From Kurthia sibirica (GTDB taxonomy: Bacteria; Bacillota; Bacilli; Bacillales_A; Planococcaceae), in the NCBI RefSeq assembly GCF_003143975.1, contig NZ_QFVR01000003.1:1-64000 (forward strand): a DNA stretch of 64,000 nucleotides. Reading direction: 5' to 3'. The position numbers and the translations under genes are program-made. Every line of letters starts with the position of its first letter. Within the stretch, counting starts at the first letter, position 1. This document shows positions 42,649 to 51,460 of the stretch, piece by piece. The notes under the pieces are model-generated. The model was not told the DNA's origin, did no database searches, and was given only the letters and a program-made list of their open reading frames with translations.

Positions 42649-43155
42649 ATTGTGAAATTTCCTCCTCGGTTTTACTAACTAACAACACTATACCAAGTGA
42701 AAGTTGCACACAGGTGACAGTTCAATATCGGCAATATTACAGAGAGATGACAACGCATGGGAAATTATAGCTGTTACTAGCTGGCATACTTAGTATTTGT
42801 AATAAAAGCCCTTCAAATCACTGTTTTGCATTACCAATACTAGTAAATTACCTACTCATTTTCAGTTATTCTTTCAAGGGAATCATTTAAAAAAACATGA
42901 AATTCTTTTCTAATTGGCTTATTTAAGCGTTTATTTTTGGTTCTATTATATATATTGCGGTATTAAAATAATTCATGTTTTAGAAAAATAGACATAGCGA
43001 AAGCTTTCCGCCGACAAATAGGAAGTAATCCTCACCATTTCTTTTAAACATGATGAACATACCTAAAAATAGACAGAAAAAAGCACAGGTTCACCCAATC
43101 TTCTATACTTAAAATGCTGCATAATAAGTAACAGTAGAAAGGTGAGCTGTGCTAT

Positions 43156-43553
43156 ATGAAGTCTATCATGAATATTCCAGGATTAAAGATGTTTTAGTCA
43201 CAAAAATGGCAGAAATGGCATCAAGCGATTCAAACCTTATCCGTAAAATCACCTACATGCAAATCAATTGCTGAGAAGATGGCGACATCTAGTGCGACTA
43301 TTATTCGTCGTTTTGATCAAGTAGCAGAACAACAATTAGTTTCAGGTGTCACGCTACCAAAGGCTACCGCAATTGATGAATATAATGAAACGAAATGCAT
43401 ATGGATATAAACAATTTGATCGATTGAGAGCGAAGATCTTATTAACATTACAGTATAAAGAAGTTAGTTTACATCTGGGCTAAATGAAAAAATGAAAAAA
43501 GGTGAATGAAATTAAACATCCATTTCATTCATCCCACTATTTTACACAGAGCC
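43156..43553 (+). pseudogene. ISL3-family transposase remnant
   Basis: From ATG 43156 the reading frame gives MKSIMNIPGLKMF-stop, then ATSSATIIRRFDQVAEQQL and LPKATAIDEYNET, matching the helix-turn-helix and catalytic-domain start of ISL3 transposases (usually LPxxIAIDEFKG). A downstream piece, NAYGYKQFDRLRAKILLTLQYK (ending at 43483), matches the ISL3 C terminus, so the middle is deleted. CTATTTTACACAGAGCC at 43537-43553 is an ISL3-type right end. No matching left end was found. Confidence 0.75.
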
Positions 43554-43585
43554 TTATTTTTAAATAGTGTTTAATGACAAAAAAC

Positions 43586-43833
43586 GAGCCTGGGACAGAA
43601 CAAAAATAGTATGTCTCACATACGATTAATCAAATCAATTGAACGCGCAGAAAACGACTCCTGCGGAAATAGCATGAGCTGAAAACCCCACAGGAACGTA
43701 GTGACGAGGAGTTTGAAGCCATGTCCGCGGAAAGCGTTTTTCGCAGCGGAAATGGCTTCAAATAAATAATCCCGTATGATTTCGAAAAATCATACGGGAT
43801 TATCTCTGTTGAAAATACGTTTGTCTCAGGCTT
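43586..43833 (+). repeat. GAGCCTG intergenic element, copy 4 (248 bp)
   Basis: Starts GAGCCTGGGACAG and ends GTCTCAGGCTT, with hairpin AATCCCGTATGATTT/AAATCATACGGGATT at 43770-43802. Flanks AAAC and GTTT are complementary. It occupies the place where the other LysM copies have their terminator, so its own hairpin probably ends copy B transcripts. Confidence 0.88.
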
Positions 43834-43856
43834 GTTTACTTATTTACTCGGTAGGC

Positions 43857-44474
43857 TTAATACCAGCCCTTTTGTTGCCATGCTGATTTTGCGTTACTCC
43901 ATGAACCGTAACGATCTTTTACATATTTATCTGCTACACGTTCTTGATTTGCTGGTGAATAATCACCATTTAAATAAGATTTATCTAATTGATATTTCCC
44001 AATATACTTGCCTGTTGCTGAACGTGCATTGTAATTATTTGTTGATTCTTTATTCGCGATCCATGATTTTGCTGATGAGCTTGAACCTGTATATGCTTTT
44101 GTTGTTGCTTGTTTTTGGACCGGTGCTTTATACGTTTGCTTTTGTTGTACCGGTGCTTTGTATGTTGTTTGTGTTTGCACTTGTTTTACCGGTGCTTTAT
44201 ACGTTGTTTGTTTTTGTACCGGTGCTTGGTAAGCTGTTTTTTGTGTAGCTTGTCCATTGCTTCCGCCTACTTCAATTGGTGCGCCTGCATATATTAAGTC
44301 TGATGTCAGACCGTTTAGTTGTTTTAATGTATTCACTGTTGTGCCATGTGTTTGAGCTAAGCCTGATAAAGTGTCACCTGCATGAATTGTTACTGTTTTG
44401 GCTGACGCTGTACCTGCGAATGCTGCTGTTGATAGTGCAATGGCACCTGTAATTGCGATAAGTTGTTTCTTCAT
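43857..44474 (-). CDS. secreted LysM protein with Apf-like domain, copy B
   Basis: A 205-residue precursor, the same as copies A and D except that the linker has one fewer QKQTYKAPVQ unit and the protein ends WQQKGWY. Signal peptide, LysM and Apf-like domain are intact. The upstream region (GAAATTTCCTCCTCGG on the plus strand and ~100 bp beyond) is nearly identical to that of A and D, so the duplication included the promoter. The downstream terminator has been replaced by repeat element copy 4. Confidence 0.9.
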   Translation of the reverse strand: MKKQLIAITGAIALSTAAFAGTASAKTVTIHAGDTLSGLAQTHGTTVNTLKQLNGLTSDLIYAGAPIEVGGSNGQATQKTAYQAPVQKQTTYKAPVKQVQTQTTYKAPVQQKQTYKAPVQKQATTKAYTGSSSSAKSWIANKESTNNYNARSATGKYIGKYQLDKSYLNGDYSPANQERVADKYVKDRYGSWSNAKSAWQQKGWY

Positions 44475-44890
44475 ATTGTGAAATTTCCTCCTCGGTGTTT
44501 CTTACTAACAACACTATACCAAGTGAAAGTTGCACACAGGTGACAGTTCAGTATCGGCAATATTACAGGGAGATGACAAGAGATGGTGTTTATTGGTATA
44601 TGAAACACGTTGATAAGCATAATTTATCTTATATCCTTTCATTACAACATTCCAGCTATCCATTTTATGTTTTTTTTTATTTTTCTAGTGTTTCTGATTG
44701 CATTAATTATCTATTAAAAAAAGAAAAAACATGGAATAATTATTTCTTTCACAGTCATTTTCTATAAAAGATACGTTACTTTATGACAATATACATATTT
44801 TTTTCAGCACACTTTCAATAAATTTGCCATTTTTTTGCATATTCGTTAAGATATACTCAGAATGAAAATGCATGTAAAGGAGTTCAAGTT

Positions 44891-45274
44891 ATGTTACGTA
44901 CAATGATGAAATCTAAAATTCACCGTGCTACTGTCACCGAGGCCAATCTCAATTATATTGGTAGTATTACAATTGATAAAGATATCTTAGATGCTGTTGA
45001 TATTTTACCAAATGAACTTGTACATATAGTTAATAATAATAACGGGGCACGATTAGAAACCTATGTTATTGAAGGGCAAGCTGGGAGCGGTGTTATATGC
45101 TTGAATGGCGCTGCTGCTCGCCTCGTACAACCGGGCGATCTTATTATTGTTATGACATATGCTCAGCTTACAGATGCTCAAGCTCGTGAACATCAACCAC
45201 GCATTGCCATTATGGATGAGCTAAATAAAATAAAAGAATTGATTGCTATTGAACAACACGCTACCATTCGTTAA
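44891..45274 (+). CDS. panD: aspartate 1-decarboxylase
   Basis: The 127-residue PanD proenzyme makes beta-alanine for pantothenate and CoA synthesis. The self-cleavage site YIGSITID contains the Gly-Ser bond (Ser25) that yields the pyruvoyl cofactor. [35 protein letters not shown] and VMTYAQ are standard. AAGGAG precedes the ATG. panB and panC, normally its operon partners in Bacillus, are absent here, and the gene lies inside the LysM cluster. Confidence 0.96.
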   Translation: MLRTMMKSKIHRATVTEANLNYIGSITIDKDILDAVDILPNELVHIVNNNNGARLETYVIEGQAGSGVICLNGAAARLVQPGDLIIVMTYAQLTDAQAREHQPRIAIMDELNKIKELIAIEQHATIR

Positions 45275-45417
45275 GAAATTTCCGTCGCATAAAGTTAATT
45301 GTAGAATGACATTGCCACTACTTTTTATGAAATTTAACTAACTAGCTAGAGCCCACTTAAATCTATTGAAAAAATGCATAGAGAAAACGAATTGAAGGAC
45401 TAATGACTGCGAATAAA

Positions 45418-45622
45418 GAGCCTGGGACAGAACAAAAATAGTATGTCTCACATACGAATAATCAAATTAATTGAACGTGCAGAAAACGACTCCTGCGGGA
45501 ATAGCATGAGCTGAAAACCACACAGGAACGCAGTGACGAGGATTTTGAAGCTATGTCCGCGGAAAGTATTTTTCGCAGCGGACATGGCTTTTCTCTGTTG
45601 AAAATACCTTTGTTTCAGGCTC
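45418..45622 (+). repeat. GAGCCTG intergenic element, copy 5 (205 bp)
   Basis: GAGCCTGGGACAG at the left and TTTCAGGCTC at the right; like copy 3 it lacks the ~43-bp internal hairpin segment. Flanks AATAAA and TTATTT are complementary with one mismatch. It lies between panD and the next plus-strand gene. Confidence 0.87.
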
Positions 45623-45721
45623 ATTATTTATTAATGAACTATTTCAATTAGGAAACGTTCCTTATATCAAGTATATGCCATAACTTTTTACATTTTATTT
45701 ATGATAGAGGAGCAAGAGAGT

Positions 45722-46339
45722 ATGAACTATCCGTATATGTATCCCCCCTTTAATTTGAAGGACTTTGAAAGCATGTCACTCGGTGAAGCTCAGCAGTATT
45801 TCGATTGGTATACAGCTGAAATCCCATCCCGTATGAGATTTTTAAAACAAATGATTGCCGGGAAATTTGAGCTGGATTTTTCTAGCAAATCACTCATTCC
45901 TCTTTTCACCTGGTATTTAACTACTATTAACCGATATAAACTTTCAGATTCTGAACTCCATGAAAAGTTAACTTGGTTTCGCCATCAAAATGAACTGTCC
46001 TATGAAGTTGCTGAAATTCAGTTATTATCAAATCCAATTGATATTATGTTAGAAGACTATGCACTTGCCATGGATATTGCGATTTATTATGGAGAAGTGC
46101 TAATTCATAATTATCCTCAAGTCGGTTGGACATTTTTTACTAAACCAAAATCATTTGTCCATTTAAATGAGCCCATACTTGATGTGATAGATGATACAGG
46201 TTACTTACGGAAAAACCCACGCAGCCTTTTACATCAGTTAATTGAGCAATTTAAAGCTGATCAAATAAATAATCATGTACTTTATGAAAACTTTTTATTG
46301 GATCGTGCAGATATTTTGGGTGTCGATGATGAAGATTAA
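45722..46339 (+). CDS. hypothetical protein (205 aa)
   Basis: A soluble, acidic protein (MNYPYMYPPFNLKDFESMSLGEAQQYFDWYTAEIPSRM...) rich in aromatic residues, with no signal peptide or membrane helix. I recognise no family. Its size and composition would suit an immunity-type or SMI1-like protein, but no motif supports that. ATG 45722 follows AGAGGAG by ten bases; an upstream in-frame ATG at 45701 precedes the site and is unlikely. It sits alone between two LysM genes. Confidence 0.65.
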   Translation: MNYPYMYPPFNLKDFESMSLGEAQQYFDWYTAEIPSRMRFLKQMIAGKFELDFSSKSLIPLFTWYLTTINRYKLSDSELHEKLTWFRHQNELSYEVAEIQLLSNPIDIMLEDYALAMDIAIYYGEVLIHNYPQVGWTFFTKPKSFVHLNEPILDVIDDTGYLRKNPRSLLHQLIEQFKADQINNHVLYENFLLDRADILGVDDED

Positions 46340-46506
46340 AACTACTAATTTTTAGATTCAGTTACCACTCGCTTCAGCTACCTGTATTTTCTTAGCAAAT
46401 CAATTTCTTTAATTATTTTTTCTCATTAAAGCCATTTTAATAGTCATTTATATTGATGCTCGGTATTTAATACATAATGGATCTATTATATTGCACTTCT
46501 TACTAC

Positions 46507-46546
46507 AAAAAAACCGCTTAAGCAATATATTGCTTAAGCGGTTTTA
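46507..46546 (-). terminator. terminator of LysM/Apf copy C
   Basis: AAAACCGCTTAAGCA and TGCTTAAGCGGTTTT form a perfect 15-bp stem. The stem sequence differs from that of copies A and D, although the genes are nearly identical. Confidence 0.88.
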
Positions 46547-46563
46547 CTATTTACTCGGTAGGC

Positions 46564-47151
46564 TTAATACCAGCCTTTTTGTTGCCATGCTGATTTTGCG
46601 TTACTCCATGAACCGTAACGATCTTTTACATATTTGTCTGCTACACGTTCTTGATTTGCTGGTGAATAATCACCATTTAAATAAGATTTATCTAATTGAT
46701 ATTTCCCAATATACTTGCCTGTTGCTGAACGTGCATTATAATTATTTGTTGATTCTTTATTCGCGATCCATGATTTTGCTGATGAGCTTGACCCTGTATA
46801 CGCTTTTGTTGTTGCTTGTTTTTGGACCGGTGCTTTATACGTTTGCTTTTGTTGTACGGGTGCTTTGTATGTTGTTTGTGTTTGCACTTGTTTTACCGGT
46901 GCTTGGTAAGCTGTTTTTTGTGTAGCTTGTTCATTGCTTCCGCCTACTTCAATTGGTGCGCCTGCATATATTAAGTCTGATGTCAGACCGTTTAGTTGTT
47001 TTAATGTATTCACTGTTGTGCCATGTGTTTGAGCTAAGCCTGATAAAGTGTCACCTGCATGAATTGTTACTGTTTTGGCTGACGCTGTACCTGCGAATGC
47101 TGCTGTTGATAGTGCGATGGCACCTGTAATTGCGATAAGTTGTTTCTTCAT
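46564..47151 (-). CDS. secreted LysM protein with Apf-like domain, copy C
   Basis: A 195-residue precursor with the shortest linker of the set (two repeat units fewer than A and D). LysM and the Apf-like domain are essentially identical to the other copies; one change is GSNEQ for GSNGQ. The leader CCGAGGAGGAAA is conserved, but identity is lost just upstream of the GGTATAGTGTTG block, so this copy has its own promoter-distal region. Confidence 0.9.
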   Translation of the reverse strand: MKKQLIAITGAIALSTAAFAGTASAKTVTIHAGDTLSGLAQTHGTTVNTLKQLNGLTSDLIYAGAPIEVGGSNEQATQKTAYQAPVKQVQTQTTYKAPVQQKQTYKAPVQKQATTKAYTGSSSSAKSWIANKESTNNYNARSATGKYIGKYQLDKSYLNGDYSPANQERVADKYVKDRYGSWSNAKSAWQQKGWY

Positions 47152-47238
47152 ATTGTGAAATTTCCTCCTCGGTTTTACTAACTAACAACACTATACCTTC
47201 TGAATAATTCATAGCGATGACAAAATCATCTCTACTGT

Positions 47239-47255
47239 ATTACAATAATATGACA
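47239..47255 (-). promoter_or_regulatory. possible WalR-type site upstream of LysM copy C
   Basis: The minus strand reads TGTCAT-ATTAT-TGTAAT, close to the WalR (YycF) consensus of two TGTWAH hexamers spaced by five bases. WalR controls many wall hydrolases in Firmicutes. Upstream of copies A, B and D a weaker TGTCAC-N5-TGCAAC is found instead. Confidence 0.35.
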
Positions 47256-47468
47256 TCAATAGGTAAAATTTGTCATTAATCTACCGATTCCCCTCATCAT
47301 TATGCTGAAACATAGGTAGAACAACTAATTGAGAAAACCATTATTTAGGAATTAACTAATAATTAATACGCTCATGCTGTGATGAAGCATGCATTGATTT
47401 TGTTTATTTGCATGAAAGAAACGATTTATGGGTACTATTTAAATACTTAATCATTTTTGGAGGGTATT

Positions 47469-47912
47469 ATGGATTTCTACGGAACAGACTATTTAAATTC
47501 ACAATCTGCTTTTAAAGACTATTTAAAGTATATACTCATTTTCAGTGCTCTTATCTTTTTAATTATTGTGTTTAGTTTATATATTAGAAGGAAAATGGAT
47601 ACAAAATATCGAGATTTAAGTATTATTTTATTTTTAATTTTACTGTTTTTATCTGGATTACAATACAATAACTATACTCAAAATGAAAATAAACATACAC
47701 AATCAACACAAATGCTTAGTATTTTAGAACAAGTCGCTGCAACCTATGGAGTTGATTTAGACAGCCTTTATGTAAATTCACCTTCTTTAAACGATGAGGT
47801 CATCATTAAAATGGATAATCATTATTATTTATTAGTATTAAGCTCTACACAGCAATCATTTACTTTAGAAGAAACTTTTTTAGCTCATTCAAAAATTAAT
47901 ATAATTAAATAG
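47469..47912 (+). CDS. DUF3290-family membrane protein
   Basis: The 147-residue protein starts at ATG 47469 after TGGAGG. Two membrane helices (YILIFSALIFLIIVFSLYI, LSIILFLILLFLSGLQY) are followed by a soluble domain of ~80 residues (QMLSILEQVAATYGVDLDSLYV...). This matches DUF3290, nearly always found just upstream of a DUF421 gene, as here (10 bp). The role of the pair is not established. Confidence 0.82.
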   Translation: MDFYGTDYLNSQSAFKDYLKYILIFSALIFLIIVFSLYIRRKMDTKYRDLSIILFLILLFLSGLQYNNYTQNENKHTQSTQMLSILEQVAATYGVDLDSLYVNSPSLNDEVIIKMDNHYYLLVLSSTQQSFTLEETFLAHSKINIIK

Positions 47913-47922
47913 GGAGGCAACT

Positions 47923-48573
47923 ATGTTTCTTGTTTATGGACCAATTATTATAAAATTTTCACTAGGTATTATTTGTCTCATTTTTCAAATTAATTTAATG
48001 GGAAAAGGGAATTTAGCTCCATCATCAGCTTTAGATCAAGTACAAAATTATGTACTAGGTGGAATAATCGGTGGTGTGATATATAATGAAGCCATTTCGA
48101 TTTTACAATTTGTACTTGTTCTCATTATTTGGACGACACTTGTGTTAATCGTTAAATTTTCACGTGATCATAATCGTTTTATAAAAAAAATAGTAGATGG
48201 ACGACCGATATCACTTATAAAAGATGGACAAGTAGATGTTGCAGAGTGTTTACGTTGCGGATTATCTGCAAATGAATTGATGTTTAAATTACGCTCAACA
48301 AATATTTATGAAATTGAAGTTGTAAAAAGAGCCGTATTAGAGCAAAATGGACAATTGACAATTATTGAATATGGCGATGAAAATATTCGATACCCTATCA
48401 TTGTAGATGGACAAATCAATAGTGATCTTCTCGAAATTATCAATAAAGAAGAACAATGGTTAATTGAAAAAGTTCAGCATCTTGGCTATCAAACTATTAA
48501 AGAGATATATCTTGGAGAATACCTTTCAGGTGAATTAAAGCTACATAGTTATAATAAATCAAAAATAGATTAA
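47923..48573 (+). CDS. DUF421-family (YetF-like) membrane protein
   Basis: The 216-residue protein has three N-terminal membrane helices and a soluble C-terminal domain with IVDGRPISLIKDGQVD, LRCGLSANELMFKLRSTNIYEIEVVKRAVLEQNGQLTII, the typical YetF layout. YetF proteins are membrane proteins of Bacilli, several linked to spore germination or wall state. It is coupled with the DUF3290 gene. GGGAGG precedes the start. Confidence 0.88.
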   Translation: MFLVYGPIIIKFSLGIICLIFQINLMGKGNLAPSSALDQVQNYVLGGIIGGVIYNEAISILQFVLVLIIWTTLVLIVKFSRDHNRFIKKIVDGRPISLIKDGQVDVAECLRCGLSANELMFKLRSTNIYEIEVVKRAVLEQNGQLTIIEYGDENIRYPIIVDGQINSDLLEIINKEEQWLIEKVQHLGYQTIKEIYLGEYLSGELKLHSYNKSKID

Positions 48574-48611
48574 TTATTTTCATACTACTATTTAATAATA
48601 TGATACATGAC

Positions 48612-48646
48612 AAAAAACCACCTCAAGCGATGTGCTTGAGGTGGTT
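48612..48646 (-). terminator. terminator of LysM/Apf copy D
   Basis: AACCACCTCAAGC and GCTTGAGGTGGTT form a 13-bp stem and are followed by TTTTT on the minus strand. Confidence 0.87.
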
Positions 48647-48665
48647 ACTTATTTATTCGGTAGGC

Positions 48666-49313
48666 TTAATACCAGCCTTTTTGTTGCCATGCTGATTTTG
48701 CGTTACTCCATGAACCGTAACGATCTTTTACATATTTGTCTGCTACACGTTCTTGATTTGCTGGTGAATAATCACCATTTAAATAAGATTTATCTAATTG
48801 ATATTTCCCAATATACTTGCCTGTTGCTGAACGTGCATTGTAATTATTTGTTGATTCTTTATTCGCGATCCATGATTTTGCTGATGAGCTTGAACCTGTA
48901 TATGCTTTTGTTGTTGCTTGTTTTTGGACCGGTGCTTTATACGTTTGCTTTTGTTGTACCGGTGCTTTGTATGTTTGTTTTTGTTGTACGGGTGCTTTGT
49001 ATGTTGTTTGTGTTTGCACTTGTTTTACCGGTGCTTTATACGTTGTTTGTTTTTGAACCGGTGCTTGGTAAGCTGTTTTTTGTGTAGCTTGCCCATTGCT
49101 TCCGCCTACTTCAATTGGTGCGCCTGCATATATTAAGTCTGATGTCAGACCGTTTAGTTGTTTTAATGTATTCACTGTTGTGCCATGTGTTTGAGCTAAG
49201 CCTGATAAAGTGTCACCTGCATGAATTGTTACTGTTTTGGCTGACGCTGTACCTGCGAATGCTGCTGTTGATAGTGCGATGGCACCTGTAATTGCGATAA
49301 GTTGTTTCTTCAT
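48666..49313 (-). CDS. secreted LysM protein with Apf-like domain, copy D
   Basis: A 215-residue precursor with the same linker length as copy A, ending WQQKGWY. Signal peptide, LysM, TYKAPV linker and Apf-like domain are intact. Its upstream ~100 bp is nearly identical to those of A and B. Together the four copies suggest recent amplification or gene conversion. The 49314-49700 interval holds its promoter region and no further gene. Confidence 0.9.
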   Translation of the reverse strand: MKKQLIAITGAIALSTAAFAGTASAKTVTIHAGDTLSGLAQTHGTTVNTLKQLNGLTSDLIYAGAPIEVGGSNGQATQKTAYQAPVQKQTTYKAPVKQVQTQTTYKAPVQQKQTYKAPVQQKQTYKAPVQKQATTKAYTGSSSSAKSWIANKESTNNYNARSATGKYIGKYQLDKSYLNGDYSPANQERVADKYVKDRYGSWSNAKSAWQQKGWY

Positions 49314-49706
49314 ATTGTGAAATTTCCTCCTCGGTTTTACTAACTAACAACACTATACCAAGTGGAAGTTGCACACAGGTGACAGTTCAGTATCGGCAAC
49401 ATTACAGGGAGATGACAAGAGATGGGGAATTATGGGTTTTTTCTGCAAGTTAACCATCTGTTTAGATAGAGATATTGTTATGAAGCGATTTACATTATCC
49501 AATATAAGGGAATTTAACTATTAAAATGACACTTTCTTCTGTTCATTTCACACTGAAAAAACTTCATTTCGGTAAAAAATTTCATTTTATAAAATTTATT
49601 TATTATAATAAACGAAGTTATATTACAAAGCCAAGATTTCTCAGCTATTTTAAGACACTAAATTTCCTTTATTCATTCTAAAAATGAGTTTCTACTATTG
49701 TATAGT

Positions 49707-49751
49707 CAAAAATAAAGGATTATTGCTATACGCAATAAATCCTTTATTTTA
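49707..49751 (-). terminator. terminator of the AIM24-family gene
   Basis: AAAATAAAGGATTATTGC and GCAATAAATCCTTTATTTT form a long stem with a 4-base loop, directly after the stop codon. Confidence 0.85.
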
Positions 49752-49753
49752 GG

Positions 49754-50551
49754 CTAACGATTTAATAAATTAAATATACCACCAATACCACCTTCATCTG
49801 AACTTTGACCGCCCCCACCTTTTGATGCTGGTGCCGCTGCAAAGACACGACTAGCCAAGCGACTAAATGGGAGCGATTGAATCCATACTGTACCTGAACC
49901 AGAAAGAGTAGCAAAAAATAGCCCTTCACCACCAAATAATGCTGTTTTTACTCCTCCAACTGCCTGTATGTCATAGTTAACATCTTGTGTCATCGCAACT
50001 AAACACCCTGTATCTACTTTTAATACTTCTCCAGGTGTTAATTCATATTCACAAATAGCTCCACCTGCATGAATGAAGGCCATACCATCACCTTCAAGTT
50101 TTTGCATGATAAAACCTTCACCACCAAAAAAGCCTGCACCTAGTTTGCGTTGAAATTCCACACCCACTGATACACCCTTTGCTGCAGCTAAAAATGCATC
50201 TTTTTGACAAATAATTTTTCCGTTGCGCTTACTCAAATCCATTGGGACAATTTGACCAGGATATGGAGCTGCAAAATATACATTGCGCTTTCCTTGTCCG
50301 ATATTAGTAAAAGTCGTCATGAAAAGACCCTCACCTGTTACTAATCTTCTCCCTGCCCCCATCAACCTACCCATAATACCCGATCCTTGGTTGTCAGATG
50401 CATCACCAAATATTGTTTCCATTTTTATATGATCGTCCATCATCATTAAACTACCTGCTTCTGCCACAACCGTTTCATTAGGATCTAGTTCCACAGAAAT
50501 GAACTGCATATCGTCGCCATGTATTGCATAATCTATTTCGTGATTTTTCAT
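49754..50551 (-). CDS. AIM24/TIGR00266-family protein
   Basis: The 265-residue protein has the AIM24-type beta-rich fold with glycine-rich turns (ETVVAEAGSLMMMDDHIKMETIFG, LGAGFFGGEGFIMQKLEGDGMAFIHAGG, LFGGEGLFFATLSGSGTVWIQSLPFSRLA). Bacterial members are widespread, and their role is not established. ATG at 50551 lies nine bases after AGGAGG, better than the in-frame TTG at 50557. It is the last normal chromosomal gene before the prophage remnant. Confidence 0.9.
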   Translation of the reverse strand: MKNHEIDYAIHGDDMQFISVELDPNETVVAEAGSLMMMDDHIKMETIFGDASDNQGSGIMGRLMGAGRRLVTGEGLFMTTFTNIGQGKRNVYFAAPYPGQIVPMDLSKRNGKIICQKDAFLAAAKGVSVGVEFQRKLGAGFFGGEGFIMQKLEGDGMAFIHAGGAICEYELTPGEVLKVDTGCLVAMTQDVNYDIQAVGGVKTALFGGEGLFFATLSGSGTVWIQSLPFSRLASRVFAAAPASKGGGGQSSDEGGIGGIFNLLNR

Positions 50552-50640
50552 TTTCAAATGCCTCCTGATTTTTATACCAACCTACATTATACGCTATTTT
50601 AAGAAAAGCAAAAGTCAAAGCCTTCTTATACAATAACGGG

Positions 50641-50979
50641 TTAATTGATATAATAAAACAAGTAATGAGCTAATTTGCGTGTGCCGTCTGATTTACTAAC
50701 AAAACCAAATGCCGATGCAATCAATCCCTTGTGCCATAATTCTAACTCAATGGATTTACCTCCCCATTTACCTTTTGAATGCTTACAATAATTTTCTACA
50801 AATTCAAGGGCATGATTCGCACGCTCTGGACGATATTCAAATGGACTATTTTGTTCGTAAATATTATCGACTAACTTTTTATAAATCCGCTTCACTTTAA
50901 AACCTTCAACGATTTTGCCTGACTCCATTTTATTGTAGTATTCAATAATTGGATTATAAGCAATCGGATATTTAACCAC
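50641..50979 (-). pseudogene. terminase large subunit, truncated
   Basis: The ~110 residues match the N terminus of phage large terminases: YPIAYNPIIEYYNKMESGKIVEGFKVKRIYKKLVDN and ELWHKGLIASAFGFVSKSDGTRK. In full proteins GTRK is followed by the Walker A of the packaging ATPase; here it is followed by LAHYLFYYIN and a stop. The ATPase and nuclease domains are gone. The break near 50664 marks the left edge of the prophage remnant. Start at GTG, overlapping the small-subunit stop. Confidence 0.85.
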
Positions 50980-51349
50980 ATTGCATCACAAAGCTGTCAA
51001 AGCCATCATCTTCTTTTTGCTTTGGTGGTTCTTTAGGAAGCAAGTCAGAAAGTTGTTTGAGAATCGACTGATAGTTTTTATTCATTTGTTGGTATTGCCT
51101 TGCGACTGGACGTTCCCTTTCATATGGTTCTTGGTCGCCCTGTGCAAACATTTCAACAAAGCCACCGTTATCTAAATCGATTTCCATATCTTCAAGCGTT
51201 GCTCGCATAAATGCGGCACGACGAATCAGACCTTCGACAACCGCCGACTTGTCTTTTTGGATGTCTTTGTAATTTCTTTTTAATCGACGTTCCTCGCGAG
51301 TAATTCTTTCAGCTTTTGTATAAACTTTTTTAACTACCACTAAATCCAC
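50972..51349 (-). CDS. phage terminase small subunit, P27 family
   Basis: The 125-residue protein fits P27-type small terminases, which recognise the packaging site in phage DNA: KAERITREERRLKRNYKDIQKDK, EGLIRRAAFMRATLEDME, RPVARQYQQMNKNYQSILKQLSDLLP. The C-terminal MQCG overlaps the start of the large-subunit gene. It seems intact, but without a complete large subunit it cannot package DNA. Confidence 0.85.
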   Translation of the reverse strand: MDLVVVKKVYTKAERITREERRLKRNYKDIQKDKSAVVEGLIRRAAFMRATLEDMEIDLDNGGFVEMFAQGDQEPYERERPVARQYQQMNKNYQSILKQLSDLLPKEPPKQKEDDGFDSFVMQCG

Positions 51350-51361
51350 CTACTTTTTATT

Positions 51362-51455
51362 ATTCTTGGGGTGGGGGGGCTCGCGCGCGACTTGTGCATT
51401 TTTTGAAGCTCCCCTCTCGGTCCCCGATGACTTCCAATTTATAAAAATGAAAGGG
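51362..51455. other. GC-rich interval between HNH and terminase genes, candidate cos region
   Basis: GGGGTGGGGGGGCTCGCGCGCGAC (start near 51367) and CTCCCCTCTCGGTCCCCG form a sharp GC-rich island in an AT-rich prophage, with inverted G- and C-runs. In HNH-terminase phages the cohesive-end site usually lies here. No cut site can be read directly. Confidence 0.4.
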
Positions 51456-51460
51456 GGGTA

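Noticed and set aside
44495-44767. 90-codon plus-strand ORF between LysM copy B and panD
   Set aside because: It covers the LysM promoter region, has no ribosome binding site, and its composition looks like random AT-rich sequence.
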